From an uncultured Eubacteriales bacterium (GTDB taxonomy: Bacteria; Bacillota; Clostridia; Oscillospirales; Acutalibacteraceae): a stretch of 45,245 nucleotides of DNA. The notes beneath the pieces were generated by a model. The model saw nothing but the letters and a program-made list of their open reading frames with translations. It made no database searches and was not told where the DNA came from. Where the stretch lies: contig CASFQZ010000074.1 of assembly GCA_949296825.1 (NCBI GenBank), forward strand, positions 1 to 45,245. The letters are read 5' to 3'. The translations under genes were made by a program, and so were the position numbers. Of this stretch, positions 14,130 through 23,151 are shown in pieces (the stretch's first letter is position 1; each line of letters starts with the position of its first letter).

Positions 14130-15779
14130 ATGAAAAAAAGAGCGGCGGCGGTTTTGCTGCTTTTCTGCTTTTTGACGGCGCTTTGGATGCCGACCGCTGC
14201 GGCGGCAGAGGAGAGCGAGGTCTTTCTGGCGCTGTTTGACATCAACGGTGACGGCAATGTGACCACCGGCGACGCGCGGGATGTGCTGCGCGCCGCGGTG
14301 GGCTTGCAGTCCCTGACGCCGACGAATGCAGCGCTGTCGGCGGGCGTAACGGTGTTTGGCGACTGTGACGGCAACAGCGATGTGACCACCGCCGATGCGC
14401 GGCTGCTGCTGCGCTACGCGGTGGGGCTCTGCGAGGCGGACGCTCTGGTTTATCCGGGCAATGCGCCGGGCGATGGGGAACTGGTGGACAAGGACGATAC
14501 CACCAAGCCGGACGATACCACCGAGCCGGATGAGCCGGCCGGCGTCGGAGGCTTTGACCCGTCCGCGCTGCCGGTCAATACCCTGCTTTCGCCAAAGACC
14601 AACCACGGACTTGGCACGTCGCGAATGATCGTGGCTTCTTCCGAATATGCCGAAACGACCCCCGCAGGGCTGGACAATCTGCTGTCCAACGCGCTGAACA
14701 CGCCCTATATTCGCGGTACGGTGGATTATGTCACCTCCGGTCCCGGCTATTATAACGAGGAAAGCTATTACCGCCTGCAAAGCGGCGCGAAGATTGAGCT
14801 GGAGGACGTGGAATATCTGGCGTCCGGCTACCGGCTGCCCGATAATCAGGTGCAGCTGATGGGGCTGACCACCGATGAGCATGAAACGGCGCTGTATTTC
14901 AAAACAAACTGGCAGGTGCCTGTCTGCTTTGTGCCGGAGACCGACAGCAATTATTCCGGCAGAGAATTGAGCGGCAGCTTCGACTCTACGTATATCGATC
15001 TGCGGTTTTTCAACACCGCCGGCGGCAGCGGCAGTGTGACCTTCCCTGCGGGCAGTGTTTTTTCTTCCGCCTCCTGGCGTACCGCCAGCGCCACCAAGGT
15101 GACGACGCTGCGGCTGAATCTTGCCGAGCCGGGCGCGTTTTACGGCTGTATGGTCACCATGACCGACAACGGCTATTTCCGGGTCATTGCCCGCAATAAG
15201 GGCGAGGGCTTAGCCGGAAAAACCATTGTGCTTGACCCCGGGCACGGCGGCAGCGATCCCGGCGGCGGCGCCGCGGGGGTCTACGAAGAGCCGATCAACC
15301 TGGGCACCGCGCAGTATCTGAAAACCCTGCTGGAAGGCGCCGGCGCGACGGTGGTCATGACCCGCACCGGCGATACGAATGTATCGCTGGACGAGCGCAA
15401 TCTGATCACCCGGCGGGAAGAAGCGGACCTGTTTATCTCCCTGCACTGCGATGTGGCGACGGGGTCGCCGGGGACGGCGGGGGTCAGCGTCTATTATTTC
15501 TACCCCTGGGCGAAGCCCTATGCCCAGAGCCTTCAGGACGGGCTGGTGGACGCTTATCGCGGATCGGTCTATTCCTCCGGCTCCGCCAACTATTCCAAGG
15601 TGGATCGGGGCATCCGGTTCTACGCTTTCCAGGTTGCCCGCTCCGAGGGCTGCCCGGCAGTGCTGATTGAGCTGGGCTTTATGACCAACGCCACCGAGCG
15701 TGCCATCCTGCAAAAGCCGGCAACCCAACAGGCGCTGGCGCAGGGGATTTATAACGGTCTGGTGGACTATTACGCCTGA
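14130..15779 (+). CDS. N-acetylmuramoyl-L-alanine amidase with N-terminal dockerin
   Basis: 549 residues. Signal peptide (AAAVLLLFCFLTALWMPTAAAA), then a dockerin (DINGDGNVTTGDARDVLRAA; DCDGNSDVTTADARLLLRYA), a short DDTTKPDDTTEPDEP linker, a ~200-residue beta-rich middle domain of unknown family, and a C-terminal Amidase_3 domain (from about residue 370). The zinc site is visible: H in VLDPGHGGSDPG, E in YEEPINLG, H in FISLHCD, and the catalytic E in LIELGFMTN. It should cleave the bond between muramic acid and the stem peptide in peptidoglycan outside the cell. A dockerin on a cell-wall amidase is unusual and could tether the hydrolase to a cohesin scaffold. Confidence 0.92.
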   Translation: MKKRAAAVLLLFCFLTALWMPTAAAAEESEVFLALFDINGDGNVTTGDARDVLRAAVGLQSLTPTNAALSAGVTVFGDCDGNSDVTTADARLLLRYAVGLCEADALVYPGNAPGDGELVDKDDTTKPDDTTEPDEPAGVGGFDPSALPVNTLLSPKTNHGLGTSRMIVASSEYAETTPAGLDNLLSNALNTPYIRGTVDYVTSGPGYYNEESYYRLQSGAKIELEDVEYLASGYRLPDNQVQLMGLTTDEHETALYFKTNWQVPVCFVPETDSNYSGRELSGSFDSTYIDLRFFNTAGGSGSVTFPAGSVFSSASWRTASATKVTTLRLNLAEPGAFYGCMVTMTDNGYFRVIARNKGEGLAGKTIVLDPGHGGSDPGGGAAGVYEEPINLGTAQYLKTLLEGAGATVVMTRTGDTNVSLDERNLITRREEADLFISLHCDVATGSPGTAGVSVYYFYPWAKPYAQSLQDGLVDAYRGSVYSSGSANYSKVDRGIRFYAFQVARSEGCPAVLIELGFMTNATERAILQKPATQQALAQGIYNGLVDYYA

Positions 15780-15819
15780 CGCCGTCTTATTTTTCTAAAA
15801 TATTATAAAATCACAAAGA

Positions 15820-15875
15820 AAAGGGACCGTTCCGCGTCAACGCCCAAACTCGGCTTTGGCGGGATGGTCCCCTTT
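15820..15875. repeat. REP-like palindrome, copy 1
   Basis: AAAGGGACC (15820-15828) opposes GGTCCCCTTT (15866-15875), with a nested CGCCCAAA/TTTGGCG hairpin. A related nested palindrome lies at 29781-29835, and a partial GGGATGGTCCCCC follows at 15889. It stands between the amidase and the regulator gene and may act as a bidirectional terminator. Confidence 0.55.
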
Positions 15876-15990
15876 GCTATGCCTTTACGGGATGGTCCCC
15901 CTGCTTTTTCGGTGCGAAATTTTTGCCGTCTCCGGGATAATATCCCCGCCGGCTTTTCCGGCGGCGATGACGCAGCAGGGCAGACGACAA

Positions 15991-16019
15991 AAGAAAAAAC
16001 CGTCTGGGCGCCAGACGGT
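15991..16019 (-). terminator. Rho-independent terminator of the DtxR-family gene
   Basis: On the minus strand ACCGTCTGG-CGC-CCAGACGGT is a perfect 9-bp stem followed by TTTTTTCTTTT. Confidence 0.9.
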
Positions 16020-16065
16020 AACATCCTTTGGGGCAGAGGGCTCGAAACACGGGCTTCTTCAATCT

Positions 16066-16428
16066 TTATTCGCCGGCGTGTTTCTTGATGGCGTCAAAGC
16101 TCTCGGCGCTGATGACGTGCTCAATGCGGCAGGCGTCCTGCACGGCGGTTTTCGGATCCACGCCCAGACGCACCAGCCAGTCGGAAATCAGCGTATGGCG
16201 CTCGTACATGGTGCGGGCGATTTTTTCGCCCTCTTTGGTCAGGGTAATCAGACCGTTGGGCGCCATGTCGATATAGCCGTTTTCGCGCAGGTTCTTCATG
16301 GCGATGCTGACGCTGGGCTTGGAGAAGGAAAGCTCGTTGACAATATCCACCGAACGGACCGAGCCATTGCGGCGCTGCAAAATATAGATGGTTTCCAGAT
16401 AATTTTCCGCAGATTCCCGGATTTGCAT
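16066..16428 (-). CDS. DtxR-family metal-dependent repressor
   Basis: 120 residues. An N-terminal winged helix (SAENYLETIYIL, VDIVNELSFSKPSVSIAMKNL) is followed by the dimerisation and metal-binding part. The metal motif reads ACRIEHVIS. In this family a Cys at that position, as in DtxR/IdeR, goes with iron, while a Glu goes with manganese (MntR), so iron is the better guess. The SH3-like third domain is absent, as in many short homologues. It probably represses metal uptake when the metal is plentiful. No transporter gene lies beside it, so its targets are elsewhere. The start has GGGGGAAG upstream. Confidence 0.88.
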   Translation of the reverse strand: MQIRESAENYLETIYILQRRNGSVRSVDIVNELSFSKPSVSIAMKNLRENGYIDMAPNGLITLTKEGEKIARTMYERHTLISDWLVRLGVDPKTAVQDACRIEHVISAESFDAIKKHAGE

Positions 16429-16458
16429 GGAGCTTCCCCCTTACCGTATATTTATTTT

Positions 16459-16487
16459 ATTATACCGCATCTGATTTCTTTTTGCAA
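16459..16487 (-). promoter_or_regulatory. Sigma-A promoter of the DtxR-family gene
   Basis: On the minus strand TTGCAA (16482-16487), 17 bases, consensus TATAAT (16459-16464). Confidence 0.8.
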
Positions 16488-16548
16488 GGAATCCGGAAAA
16501 AATTCCCCGTTTTGACGTATTTTATTCATCAATCCATATAAATACCCG

Positions 16549-16577
16549 TTGCCAATGGGGGCGTGTTATAGTAAAAT
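16549..16577 (+). promoter_or_regulatory. Sigma-A promoter of the GDPD-mutS2 operon
   Basis: TTGCCA (16549-16554), 17 bases, TAAAAT (16572-16577). It is divergent from the repressor promoter. Confidence 0.65.
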
Positions 16578-16599
16578 AGGAGGCATGGAGGGATGATGT

Positions 16600-17334
16600 A
16601 TGAAATTGATTGCCCATCGGGGCGCCAACCGAAAGGCGCCGCAGAATACCCTGGCCGCCTTTCGTGCAGCGCTCTCGATGCCCATCGACGGCGTGGAGAC
16701 CGACGTCCACCTGACGCGGGACGGCGCGGTGGTGCTCTGCCACAACCCGAATATCGATGAAACCTCCGACGGGAAGGGCTATATCAACGACCTGACGCTG
16801 GAGGAGCTGCTGGCGCTGGATTTCGGCGGCTATTTCAGCCCGGAATTCAAAGGGGAAAAAATCCCTCTGCTGACCGATTTCCTCGATCTGGTCCGGACGC
16901 TGGAAATTATCAACATCGAAATCAAGCCCCCCTATAACAAGCGCTATGAGGTGGTCGATGAGACGCTGCGAATCGCCGGAGAAAAGGGAATGCTGGAGCA
17001 AATCCTGATTTCCTCCTTTGACCCGGTGGTGCTGCGGCGGGCAAAGGATATTGCCCCCGCCGTCCAAACGGCGCTCTTGTATGATTTTACAAAAAAAGCC
17101 TATTGGGAGGTCCGCAAGAATCTGTTGGAATTTGCCGCCTCTCTCGGCTGTGCGGCGCTGCATCCGTACAAATATATGATCAACGCGGCGCAGATTGAAA
17201 CAGCCCATGAGCTGGGTATGAAGGTCAATTGCTGGACGGTCAACGAGCCTGCCGTCGCGAAAAAAATGCAGGCGGCGGGGGCGGACGGTCTGATTACCGA
17301 CGTGCCCGATGAAATGACTGCATTTGGAGATTAA
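16600..17334 (+). CDS. Glycerophosphodiester phosphodiesterase family protein
   Basis: 244 residues, the normal length of a single-domain cytoplasmic GDPD. The catalytic signature is complete: AHRGANRKAPQNTLAAF, GVETDVHLTRDGAVVLCHNP (Glu and Asp metal ligands and the second His), and later NIEIKPP and VNCWTVNEP. It hydrolyses glycerophosphodiesters to glycerol-3-phosphate and an alcohol, recycling phospholipid head groups. The ATG at 16600 has a strong GGAGGG site. The stop is only 6 bases before mutS2, so the two are co-transcribed; a functional link is not obvious. Confidence 0.93.
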   Translation: MKLIAHRGANRKAPQNTLAAFRAALSMPIDGVETDVHLTRDGAVVLCHNPNIDETSDGKGYINDLTLEELLALDFGGYFSPEFKGEKIPLLTDFLDLVRTLEIINIEIKPPYNKRYEVVDETLRIAGEKGMLEQILISSFDPVVLRRAKDIAPAVQTALLYDFTKKAYWEVRKNLLEFAASLGCAALHPYKYMINAAQIETAHELGMKVNCWTVNEPAVAKKMQAAGADGLITDVPDEMTAFGD

Positions 17335-17340
17335 AGAAAA

Positions 17341-19728
17341 ATGAGTACCTGGTCAAAGCATGAAAAGGCGCTGGAGTTTGATAAGATCCTGACGCTTTTG
17401 AGCACCTTCACTTCCTGCGAGGACAGCAAAGAGATGGCGCTTTCCCTGCGACCGGAAACCACTCTCCCGGCGGCGCAGCGGCTGATGCGTCAGACCGACG
17501 ACGCCCACCGGCTGCTGGCAAAATTCGGCGGGCCGTCCTTCGGGGGGCTTTGCAATGTGGACAACGGGCTGGCGCGGGCGGCAGCGGGGGGCGTATTAAA
17601 CCCCGGCGAGCTGCTGCGCGTGGCGGAGGTCCTCCGGGTGATCCGGGCGGTGAAAGAGTGGTACAACCGGCAGGCGGGCGTTGAAACGACGCTGGACGGG
17701 CTGTTTACGGGGCTTTTGCCCAACCGCTTTTTGGAGGAAAAAATCACCAACGCCATTTTAGCGGAGGATAAAATTGCCGACGGCGCCTCGGCGGAGCTGG
17801 CGCGCCTGCGGCGGGAAATGCGGCGCAAAGCCGATTCCATCCGCCAGAAGCTGGATCAGATGATCCATTCGCAGACCTATCGGAATATTTTACAGGAAGC
17901 CATTGTCACCCAGCGCAACGGCAGATTTGTCGTGCCGGTCAAGAGCGAGTACCGCAGCGAGGTCGGCGGGCTGGTTCATGATACCTCCGCCAGCGGCGCG
18001 ACGGTTTTTATCGAGCCGGCGGCGGTGGTGGAGGCGAACAATGACATCAAGGTGCTGCAAAGCAAGGAGCGCGACGAAATCGATCGCATCCTGACCGCCC
18101 TGTCCGCCGAGGCGGGCATGGAGAAGGACAGCATCCAGAATTCCTACCGCTGCGCGCTGACGCTGGATTTGATTTTCGCCAAGGCGCGGATGGCTTACGC
18201 GATGAACGCCGTCTGCCCGGCGCTGAACGACCGGGGCTTTCTGGATCTGGTGGACGCGCGGCACCCCCTTTTGCCGAAGGATGAGGTGGTGCCGGTGCAT
18301 ATTTTTTTGGGCGGAGATTTTGATACGCTGATTATCACCGGTCCCAACACCGGCGGCAAGACCGTTTCCATTAAGACCGTCGGGCTTTTGACGCTGATGG
18401 CAAGCGCCGGATTGATGATTCCCGCCGCCGAACGCAGCAAGGTCTGTATTTTTTCCGCCGTCTATGCCGACATCGGCGATGAGCAGAGCATTGAGCAGTC
18501 CCTTTCGACCTTTTCTTCTCATATGGTAAATATCATTTCCATCCTCAACCAGGCGGGGGAGGGCAGCCTTGTGCTGATCGACGAGTTGGGCGCGGGTACC
18601 GACCCGGTGGAGGGCGCGGCGCTGGCGATGGCGATTCTGGAGCGGCTGCACACGCTGGGCTGCAAGGTCGCCGCCACCACCCATTACGCCGAGCTGAAAG
18701 CCTACGCTCTGCAAACCCCTCGGGTGGAGAACGGCAGCTGCGAGTTTGACGTGGCGTCTCTCAAGCCGACCTACCGGCTGCTGATCGGTGTGCCGGGGCG
18801 CTCCAATGCCTTTGCCATCACCGAGCGGCTGGGCATGGAGGACGGCGTCGTCCGGCGGGCGCGGGAGCTGGTCTCCGCCGAAAGCACCCGCTTTGAGGAC
18901 GTGGTGGATTCGCTGGAGCAGAGCCGCCTGGAAATGGAGAAGCAAAAGGAGGCGGCGCAGCAGGAAAAATGGGAGGCGCAGCGGCTTTTGGAGGACGCCC
19001 GGCAGGCGAAGGAAAAAGCCGGCGAGGACGCCCGGAAGGAGCTGGAACGCGCCCGGGGCGAAAGCCGCCGCATTTTGGAAAAAACCCGCCGCGAAGCGCA
19101 GGCGCTGTCGGAGGAAATCCGCAGGATGCAGAAGGAAGCCGCCGACAAAAGCCAGCTGCGGGAGCTTGCCGCCAAGGCGAAACGGATGCTGCGGCAGGAG
19201 CTGCCTGCCCTGGACGCCCAGGCGGACCCGGTCGGGCAGGAGACGGACGATGACAACTACGTCCTCCCGCGCCCGCTGGCGGTCGGCGACCGGGTAAAGC
19301 TCAAGGGCTTGGGGAGCGAGGCGGAAATTCTCTCCCTGCCCGACGGCAAGGGCATGGTCGAAGTGCGCAGCGGAATGTTGAAAACAAGGGTGCGGGTCTC
19401 GGAGCTGCGCCTGCTGGGCGGTAAAAAGCAGGACAGCGCCAGGGCGACTCTTCATACCGAGCGCGAGAGCCTGCGTACCGCCGCCGTTTCCAGCCGCTGC
19501 GATTTGCGGGGGATGAACGCCGACGAGGCGATTTTGGAACTGGATCGCTTTCTGGACGCGGCGGTGATGGCGAAGCTGGAGGAGCTGACCATCGTCCACG
19601 GCAAGGGCACCGGTGTGCTGCGCGCCGCCGTGGCAAAGTACCTGAAAGGCAATCCGGCGGTCAAAGCCTTCCGCAGCGGCGTGTACGGCGAGGGGGAAAC
19701 CGGCGTAACCATCGTAACGCTGAAATAA
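17341..19728 (+). CDS. mutS2: Endonuclease MutS2
   Basis: 795 residues. The MutS core has the Walker A GPNTGGKTVSIKTVG (about residue 334), STFSSHM, and Walker B LVLIDELGAGTDPVEGAALA (about 410). A long charged coiled coil follows (residues ~515-610), then a KOW-like region (LAVGDRVKLKGLG) and a C-terminal Smr nuclease domain (DLRGMNADEA, IVHGKGTGVLR). MutS2 suppresses homologous recombination and, in Firmicutes, has been linked to the rescue of collided ribosomes. All motifs are intact. It is the second gene of an operon with the GDPD; GGAG lies in the 3' end of that gene. Confidence 0.97.
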   Translation: MSTWSKHEKALEFDKILTLLSTFTSCEDSKEMALSLRPETTLPAAQRLMRQTDDAHRLLAKFGGPSFGGLCNVDNGLARAAAGGVLNPGELLRVAEVLRVIRAVKEWYNRQAGVETTLDGLFTGLLPNRFLEEKITNAILAEDKIADGASAELARLRREMRRKADSIRQKLDQMIHSQTYRNILQEAIVTQRNGRFVVPVKSEYRSEVGGLVHDTSASGATVFIEPAAVVEANNDIKVLQSKERDEIDRILTALSAEAGMEKDSIQNSYRCALTLDLIFAKARMAYAMNAVCPALNDRGFLDLVDARHPLLPKDEVVPVHIFLGGDFDTLIITGPNTGGKTVSIKTVGLLTLMASAGLMIPAAERSKVCIFSAVYADIGDEQSIEQSLSTFSSHMVNIISILNQAGEGSLVLIDELGAGTDPVEGAALAMAILERLHTLGCKVAATTHYAELKAYALQTPRVENGSCEFDVASLKPTYRLLIGVPGRSNAFAITERLGMEDGVVRRARELVSAESTRFEDVVDSLEQSRLEMEKQKEAAQQEKWEAQRLLEDARQAKEKAGEDARKELERARGESRRILEKTRREAQALSEEIRRMQKEAADKSQLRELAAKAKRMLRQELPALDAQADPVGQETDDDNYVLPRPLAVGDRVKLKGLGSEAEILSLPDGKGMVEVRSGMLKTRVRVSELRLLGGKKQDSARATLHTERESLRTAAVSSRCDLRGMNADEAILELDRFLDAAVMAKLEELTIVHGKGTGVLRAAVAKYLKGNPAVKAFRSGVYGEGETGVTIVTLK

Positions 19729-19763
19729 AGCAAAATTTTCTTATATATTTTATAAAAAATCTA

Positions 19764-19793
19764 TTGAAACGCCGCTCTTTTCTATGCTATACT
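19764..19793 (+). promoter_or_regulatory. Sigma-A promoter of the dockerin-only gene
   Basis: TTGAAA (19764-19769), 18 bases, TATACT (19788-19793). The ribosome site CGGAGG precedes the ATG at 19845. Confidence 0.75.
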
Positions 19794-19844
19794 TTCTACA
19801 GCAAGATTTCTTTGCGTTCGACTTTTGAATCGGAGGTAATGTAA

Positions 19845-20327
19845 ATGTCTAAAAAAGTGAAACTGCTCGCCGCCACAGCGCTGGTTCTTGCATTGCTGGT
19901 CGGCACGATGTCAATTTTTGCCGGCGCGGCGACCATCCGCCTGGGCGATGTGGACGATAATGACGTCGTAACCACCGCCGACGCCCGGTTGATCCTGCGT
20001 CATGCGGTCCGGCTGGAAACTCTTTCCGACGATGCCCTGGTCGCCGCGAACGTAGATCAGGATCCGGAAGGAACCGTCAGCACCTCGGACGCCCGGCTGG
20101 CGCTGCGCATCGCGGTCAAGCTGGATGAAGAGCGGTTCCTGGAGGTTGAGGACCCGACGGAGCCGACCGAGCCGACCGAACCCGAGCCGACCGAGCCGAC
20201 CGAGCCTGCGCCGACCGAGCCGACCGAGCCGACCGAGCCCGCGCCGACCGACCCCGTCGAGCCGCCGGTGGAATTTTTGCCCGATGACGGCGACATCGGT
20301 TCTGTCGATGTCGGCGATCTGGACTGA
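19845..20327 (+). CDS. Small secreted dockerin-only protein with PTE-rich tail
   Basis: 160 residues. Signal peptide (KLLAATALVLALLVGTMSIF), then a complete dockerin (GDVDDNDVVTTADARLILRH; NVDQDPEGTVSTSDARLALR) and a tail made of repeated EPT units (EPTEPTEPEPTEPTEPAPTE) ending in an acidic segment. Unlike the other five dockerin proteins here it carries no C-terminal domain. It could occupy or cap a cohesin, or be attached through its acidic tail; no anchor motif such as LPxTG is seen. It is monocistronic, with its own promoter and terminator. Confidence 0.85.
   Translation: MSKKVKLLAATALVLALLVGTMSIFAGAATIRLGDVDDNDVVTTADARLILRHAVRLETLSDDALVAANVDQDPEGTVSTSDARLALRIAVKLDEERFLEVEDPTEPTEPTEPEPTEPTEPAPTEPTEPTEPAPTDPVEPPVEFLPDDGDIGSVDVGDLD
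20154..20260 (+). repeat. Low-complexity GAGCCGACC repeat (PTE linker)
   Basis: About ten 9- to 12-base units of GAGCCGACC or GAGCCCGCG encode Glu-Pro-Thr or Glu-Pro-Ala. The same type of repeat occurs in the linker near 9670-9735. Confidence 0.85.
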
Positions 20328-20343
20328 TTGCTCTGTTAGTAAG

Positions 20344-20371
20344 CCGCGTCCCGTTTGGGGCGCGGTTTTTT
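20344..20371 (+). terminator. Rho-independent terminator of the dockerin-only gene
   Basis: CCGCGTCCC-GTTT-GGGGCGCGG followed by TTTTTT. Confidence 0.92.
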
Positions 20372-20449
20372 AACGCCCGTCCGTTTGCCTAAAATTTTAC
20401 ATTTATCCTTGTGCAAGTCTTACAAAAATGACTTTTCTCTCCAAAAAGA

Positions 20450-20479
20450 TTGGTTTTTCCGGTTGGAGTATGTTATACT
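20450..20479 (+). promoter_or_regulatory. Sigma-A promoter of the transporter gene
   Basis: TTGGTT (20450-20455), 18 bases, TATACT (20474-20479). Confidence 0.6.
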
Positions 20480-20520
20480 GGTACAGTTGAACTAAGACGC
20501 AAAAAGAAAGGAAGAAAAGC

Positions 20521-22869
20521 ATGATACAATTACAACAGGTCAAGGAAAAGCTGACCGATGTAAAAGTATTCTGGAACCAGCCTCCCACGGGGCGCTATAT
20601 GAACTTCCGTGAGATCCTGGCTTATTCTCTCGGCGGCAATGGTATTTACCTGATTACGTGTATGTACAATTACATCACCCTGACCGCCACCAGCCTGTTT
20701 TTGGGCAACACCATCGGCATTTACCCGTCCGATCTGTACGTCATGTATGTGATCGCCTCGCTGATCAATATCCCACTGACCGCGCTGCGGGCGAACATTG
20801 TCGATAACGTCAAGAACCGTGCGGGCAAGTACCGCCCGTATCTGATTACCATGGGTATCCCCTCGGCGGTCCTCTGCGTTCTGTTTGTCTATATGCCTTA
20901 TGAGAGCATGGGGTATCTGACAAAGTGCCTGACGGTGTTCTTTTTCGCCGCCGCCCTGATGTTCTTCTATAATTTCTTCTATGACGCGTACGAGTCGCTG
21001 ATTTACGTGCTCTCGCCCAATACCATCGAGCGCACCGACGTCACGGCGATTAAGGCGATTTTCTATTCGCTGGCGCCCTCGATCATCAACGCGGTGATGC
21101 CCCTTTTGGCGGGCGCGTTTACCGAGGGAAATCTCTATGACCTGAAGCTGTACCGTATCGCCTTCCCGCCCATCGCGATTCTGGGTATTGTATTGTCGAT
21201 CATCGTCTATGCCAATACCCGGGAAAAAATCGTTCAGGCAAAGACCCATACCATCAAGATCGGCTTTTTGACCGCGCTGAAGGCGGTGGCGAAAAACAAA
21301 TATTTCTGGATCATTTCCCTGTCGAGCTGGATTGGATTTCTGGAAGGCGCCCAGGGCAATATTCTGCAATGGCTGTATAATTACCAGCACCTTTGCTCCG
21401 ACGCGATGTATTCCTTTATCACGCTGGTGACCGGCAACGCCTCCTTCTGGGGGATGCTCGCCGCGCCGTTCCTTGTGCGCAAGATGGGCAAGCGCTGGGT
21501 GTTGATTGCTTCCAATGTTCTGAACATTGTGTTTATTTTGATGATCTATCCGGCGCGCGAGTCGCTCTGGTGGGTGTTTATCTGCTTCTGGCTGAACTAT
21601 TTCGCCGGATCCTTCGCCCTGATCTTCAACCCCGGTATCCAGGCGGATATCCGCGATTATCAGCACTGGCGCACCGGTGAGCGCATCGACGGCATGTTCG
21701 CCGCCGTGGGGCTGATCGGCAGCTTTGTGACCATGGCGACCAGCGGCGTGCTGCCCGCCCTGTATGAGACGCTGGGCATCAACGACCATAACGGCTACGC
21801 CAATCCCTATGATATTTTGTACGATCAGGCGTCTTTTGACCGGATCATCGCCGCGCTGATTCTCTTTGCCGGTCTGGGCGCGACGCTGAATCTGATTCCG
21901 CTGTTCTTCTATGACCTGAAGGAGACGACCCAGGAGGGCATCGTGCGGGTTCTGAAAATCCGCGCCATGTTTGAGGACTACGGCAACGGCGTGCTGGAAG
22001 ACAAGACCATCGTCGAGGCGGTGGACATCATCAATCACGCCGAGGATTATGTCAAAAATGAGCCCGCCAATGTCAGCAAAGCCTATTGGGACGCAAAGCT
22101 GAAACAGGCGTCCTCCAAGGAGGAAAAGAAGGCGGTCAAAAAAGAGAAAAAAGAAGCCAAAGCCCATAATAAGGAGCTGGAGATCTGCCGGTTTGTGGTG
22201 GATGAGCTGCACCGCTTTGAGACGGAGGAGGGGCAGATTGCCCTGCAAGTCGCCCGCGAAGCCTATCAAAAGGGCTACGCCGCCGTCTATGGCGCCGACG
22301 AAGCCGCGCTGGACGCCGCCCGTGCCCTGCCCAAAAACACCCCGGCGGAAAAAATACGCCGTAAGGACGCCATCCAGGAGGCTAAAACCGCCCTGCGTGC
22401 CAAAAAGCTGGCGCTCAAATACTATCCCGACGGCATCGAAGAGTTTGATATGAGCCGCTTTGACGAGCTTTTTGCCAAGGACGACGAGCTGGATCTTGCC
22501 ATCGGGGATGCCTATAAAGATATGCGCGCCGCCAAAAAGGAAGGCAGGGATCCCGCCGGCGCCCGGGCGGCAGCGAAGCGTCTTTCCGCGGAGCGCCGCG
22601 ATGTGAAAAAGCAAATTGCTTCCCTGAATAAGGAGTACGAGCGTTTCAGCAATGCGTCCGCGCCGTTCCTGAATGCCCGCCGCATGGTAGTGCAGGCGGA
22701 CAACTACGGTCATTTGCAGGAAATCTCCGCTCAGTATGAACAGGCGAAAGCCCGCTGCGAGGCTGCCGAAAAAGCCGCTCGCGCGGAGGAAGAGCGCCTT
22801 GCCGCTGAGCGCGCCGCCGAAAAAGAGCGCCTGAAAGCGGAAAAGAAAGCGAAGAAGCAGGGGAAATAA
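20521..22869 (+). CDS. GPH-family MFS sugar transporter with long charged C-terminal tail
   Basis: 782 residues. Residues ~1-465 form a 12-helix major facilitator domain of the glycoside-pentoside-hexuronide:cation type (REILAYSLGGNGIYLI at the first helix; helix 2-3 loop NVKNRAGKYRPY; NPGIQADIRDYQHWRTGERI in the second half). It should import a sugar or glycoside with Na+ or H+. Residues ~470-782 are a soluble, Lys/Glu/Ala-rich region predicted to be mostly coiled coil (KKEKKEAKAHNKELE; EEERLAAERAAEKERLKAEK), ending KKAKKQGK. The family is normally ~450 residues, so this tail is an addition of over 300 residues facing the cytoplasm. The ATG has AAAGGAAG upstream. The substrate is unknown. 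Confidence 0.85.
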   Translation: MIQLQQVKEKLTDVKVFWNQPPTGRYMNFREILAYSLGGNGIYLITCMYNYITLTATSLFLGNTIGIYPSDLYVMYVIASLINIPLTALRANIVDNVKNRAGKYRPYLITMGIPSAVLCVLFVYMPYESMGYLTKCLTVFFFAAALMFFYNFFYDAYESLIYVLSPNTIERTDVTAIKAIFYSLAPSIINAVMPLLAGAFTEGNLYDLKLYRIAFPPIAILGIVLSIIVYANTREKIVQAKTHTIKIGFLTALKAVAKNKYFWIISLSSWIGFLEGAQGNILQWLYNYQHLCSDAMYSFITLVTGNASFWGMLAAPFLVRKMGKRWVLIASNVLNIVFILMIYPARESLWWVFICFWLNYFAGSFALIFNPGIQADIRDYQHWRTGERIDGMFAAVGLIGSFVTMATSGVLPALYETLGINDHNGYANPYDILYDQASFDRIIAALILFAGLGATLNLIPLFFYDLKETTQEGIVRVLKIRAMFEDYGNGVLEDKTIVEAVDIINHAEDYVKNEPANVSKAYWDAKLKQASSKEEKKAVKKEKKEAKAHNKELEICRFVVDELHRFETEEGQIALQVAREAYQKGYAAVYGADEAALDAARALPKNTPAEKIRRKDAIQEAKTALRAKKLALKYYPDGIEEFDMSRFDELFAKDDELDLAIGDAYKDMRAAKKEGRDPAGARAAAKRLSAERRDVKKQIASLNKEYERFSNASAPFLNARRMVVQADNYGHLQEISAQYEQAKARCEAAEKAARAEEERLAAERAAEKERLKAEKKAKKQGK

Positions 22870-22887
22870 TCCCTTCTTTTCAGGAAA

Positions 22888-22934
22888 AACAGCGTCGTCT
22901 GCTGCGGAAAGCGCAGACGGCGCTGTTGTTTTCT
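22888..22934 (+). terminator. Rho-independent terminator of the transporter gene
   Basis: AACAGCGTCGTCTGC pairs with GCAGACGGCGCTGTT (one G-T pair), followed by GTTTTCTT. The gap from here to 23151 holds no frame or motif that I can support. Confidence 0.9.
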
Positions 22935-23151
22935 TCGCCGGGATTTTCCAGGGAGGAAGGCGGCTTGCGGCAGCCCGGCTTTGCCTGGATTCCGCCGGTA
23001 CAGCGAATGGCGCGCCTTCTCCGGCGGACCGGTCCGTTTCCCGTTCTGTGCCGCCGGTTACAGGGCTGGACGGAAGGGTTTTGCGACAGATGTAAAAATT
23101 TGTTATCCGTTTGTTATATGTATAAATTTTTAAAAATTCTCTCTGTGCCCC

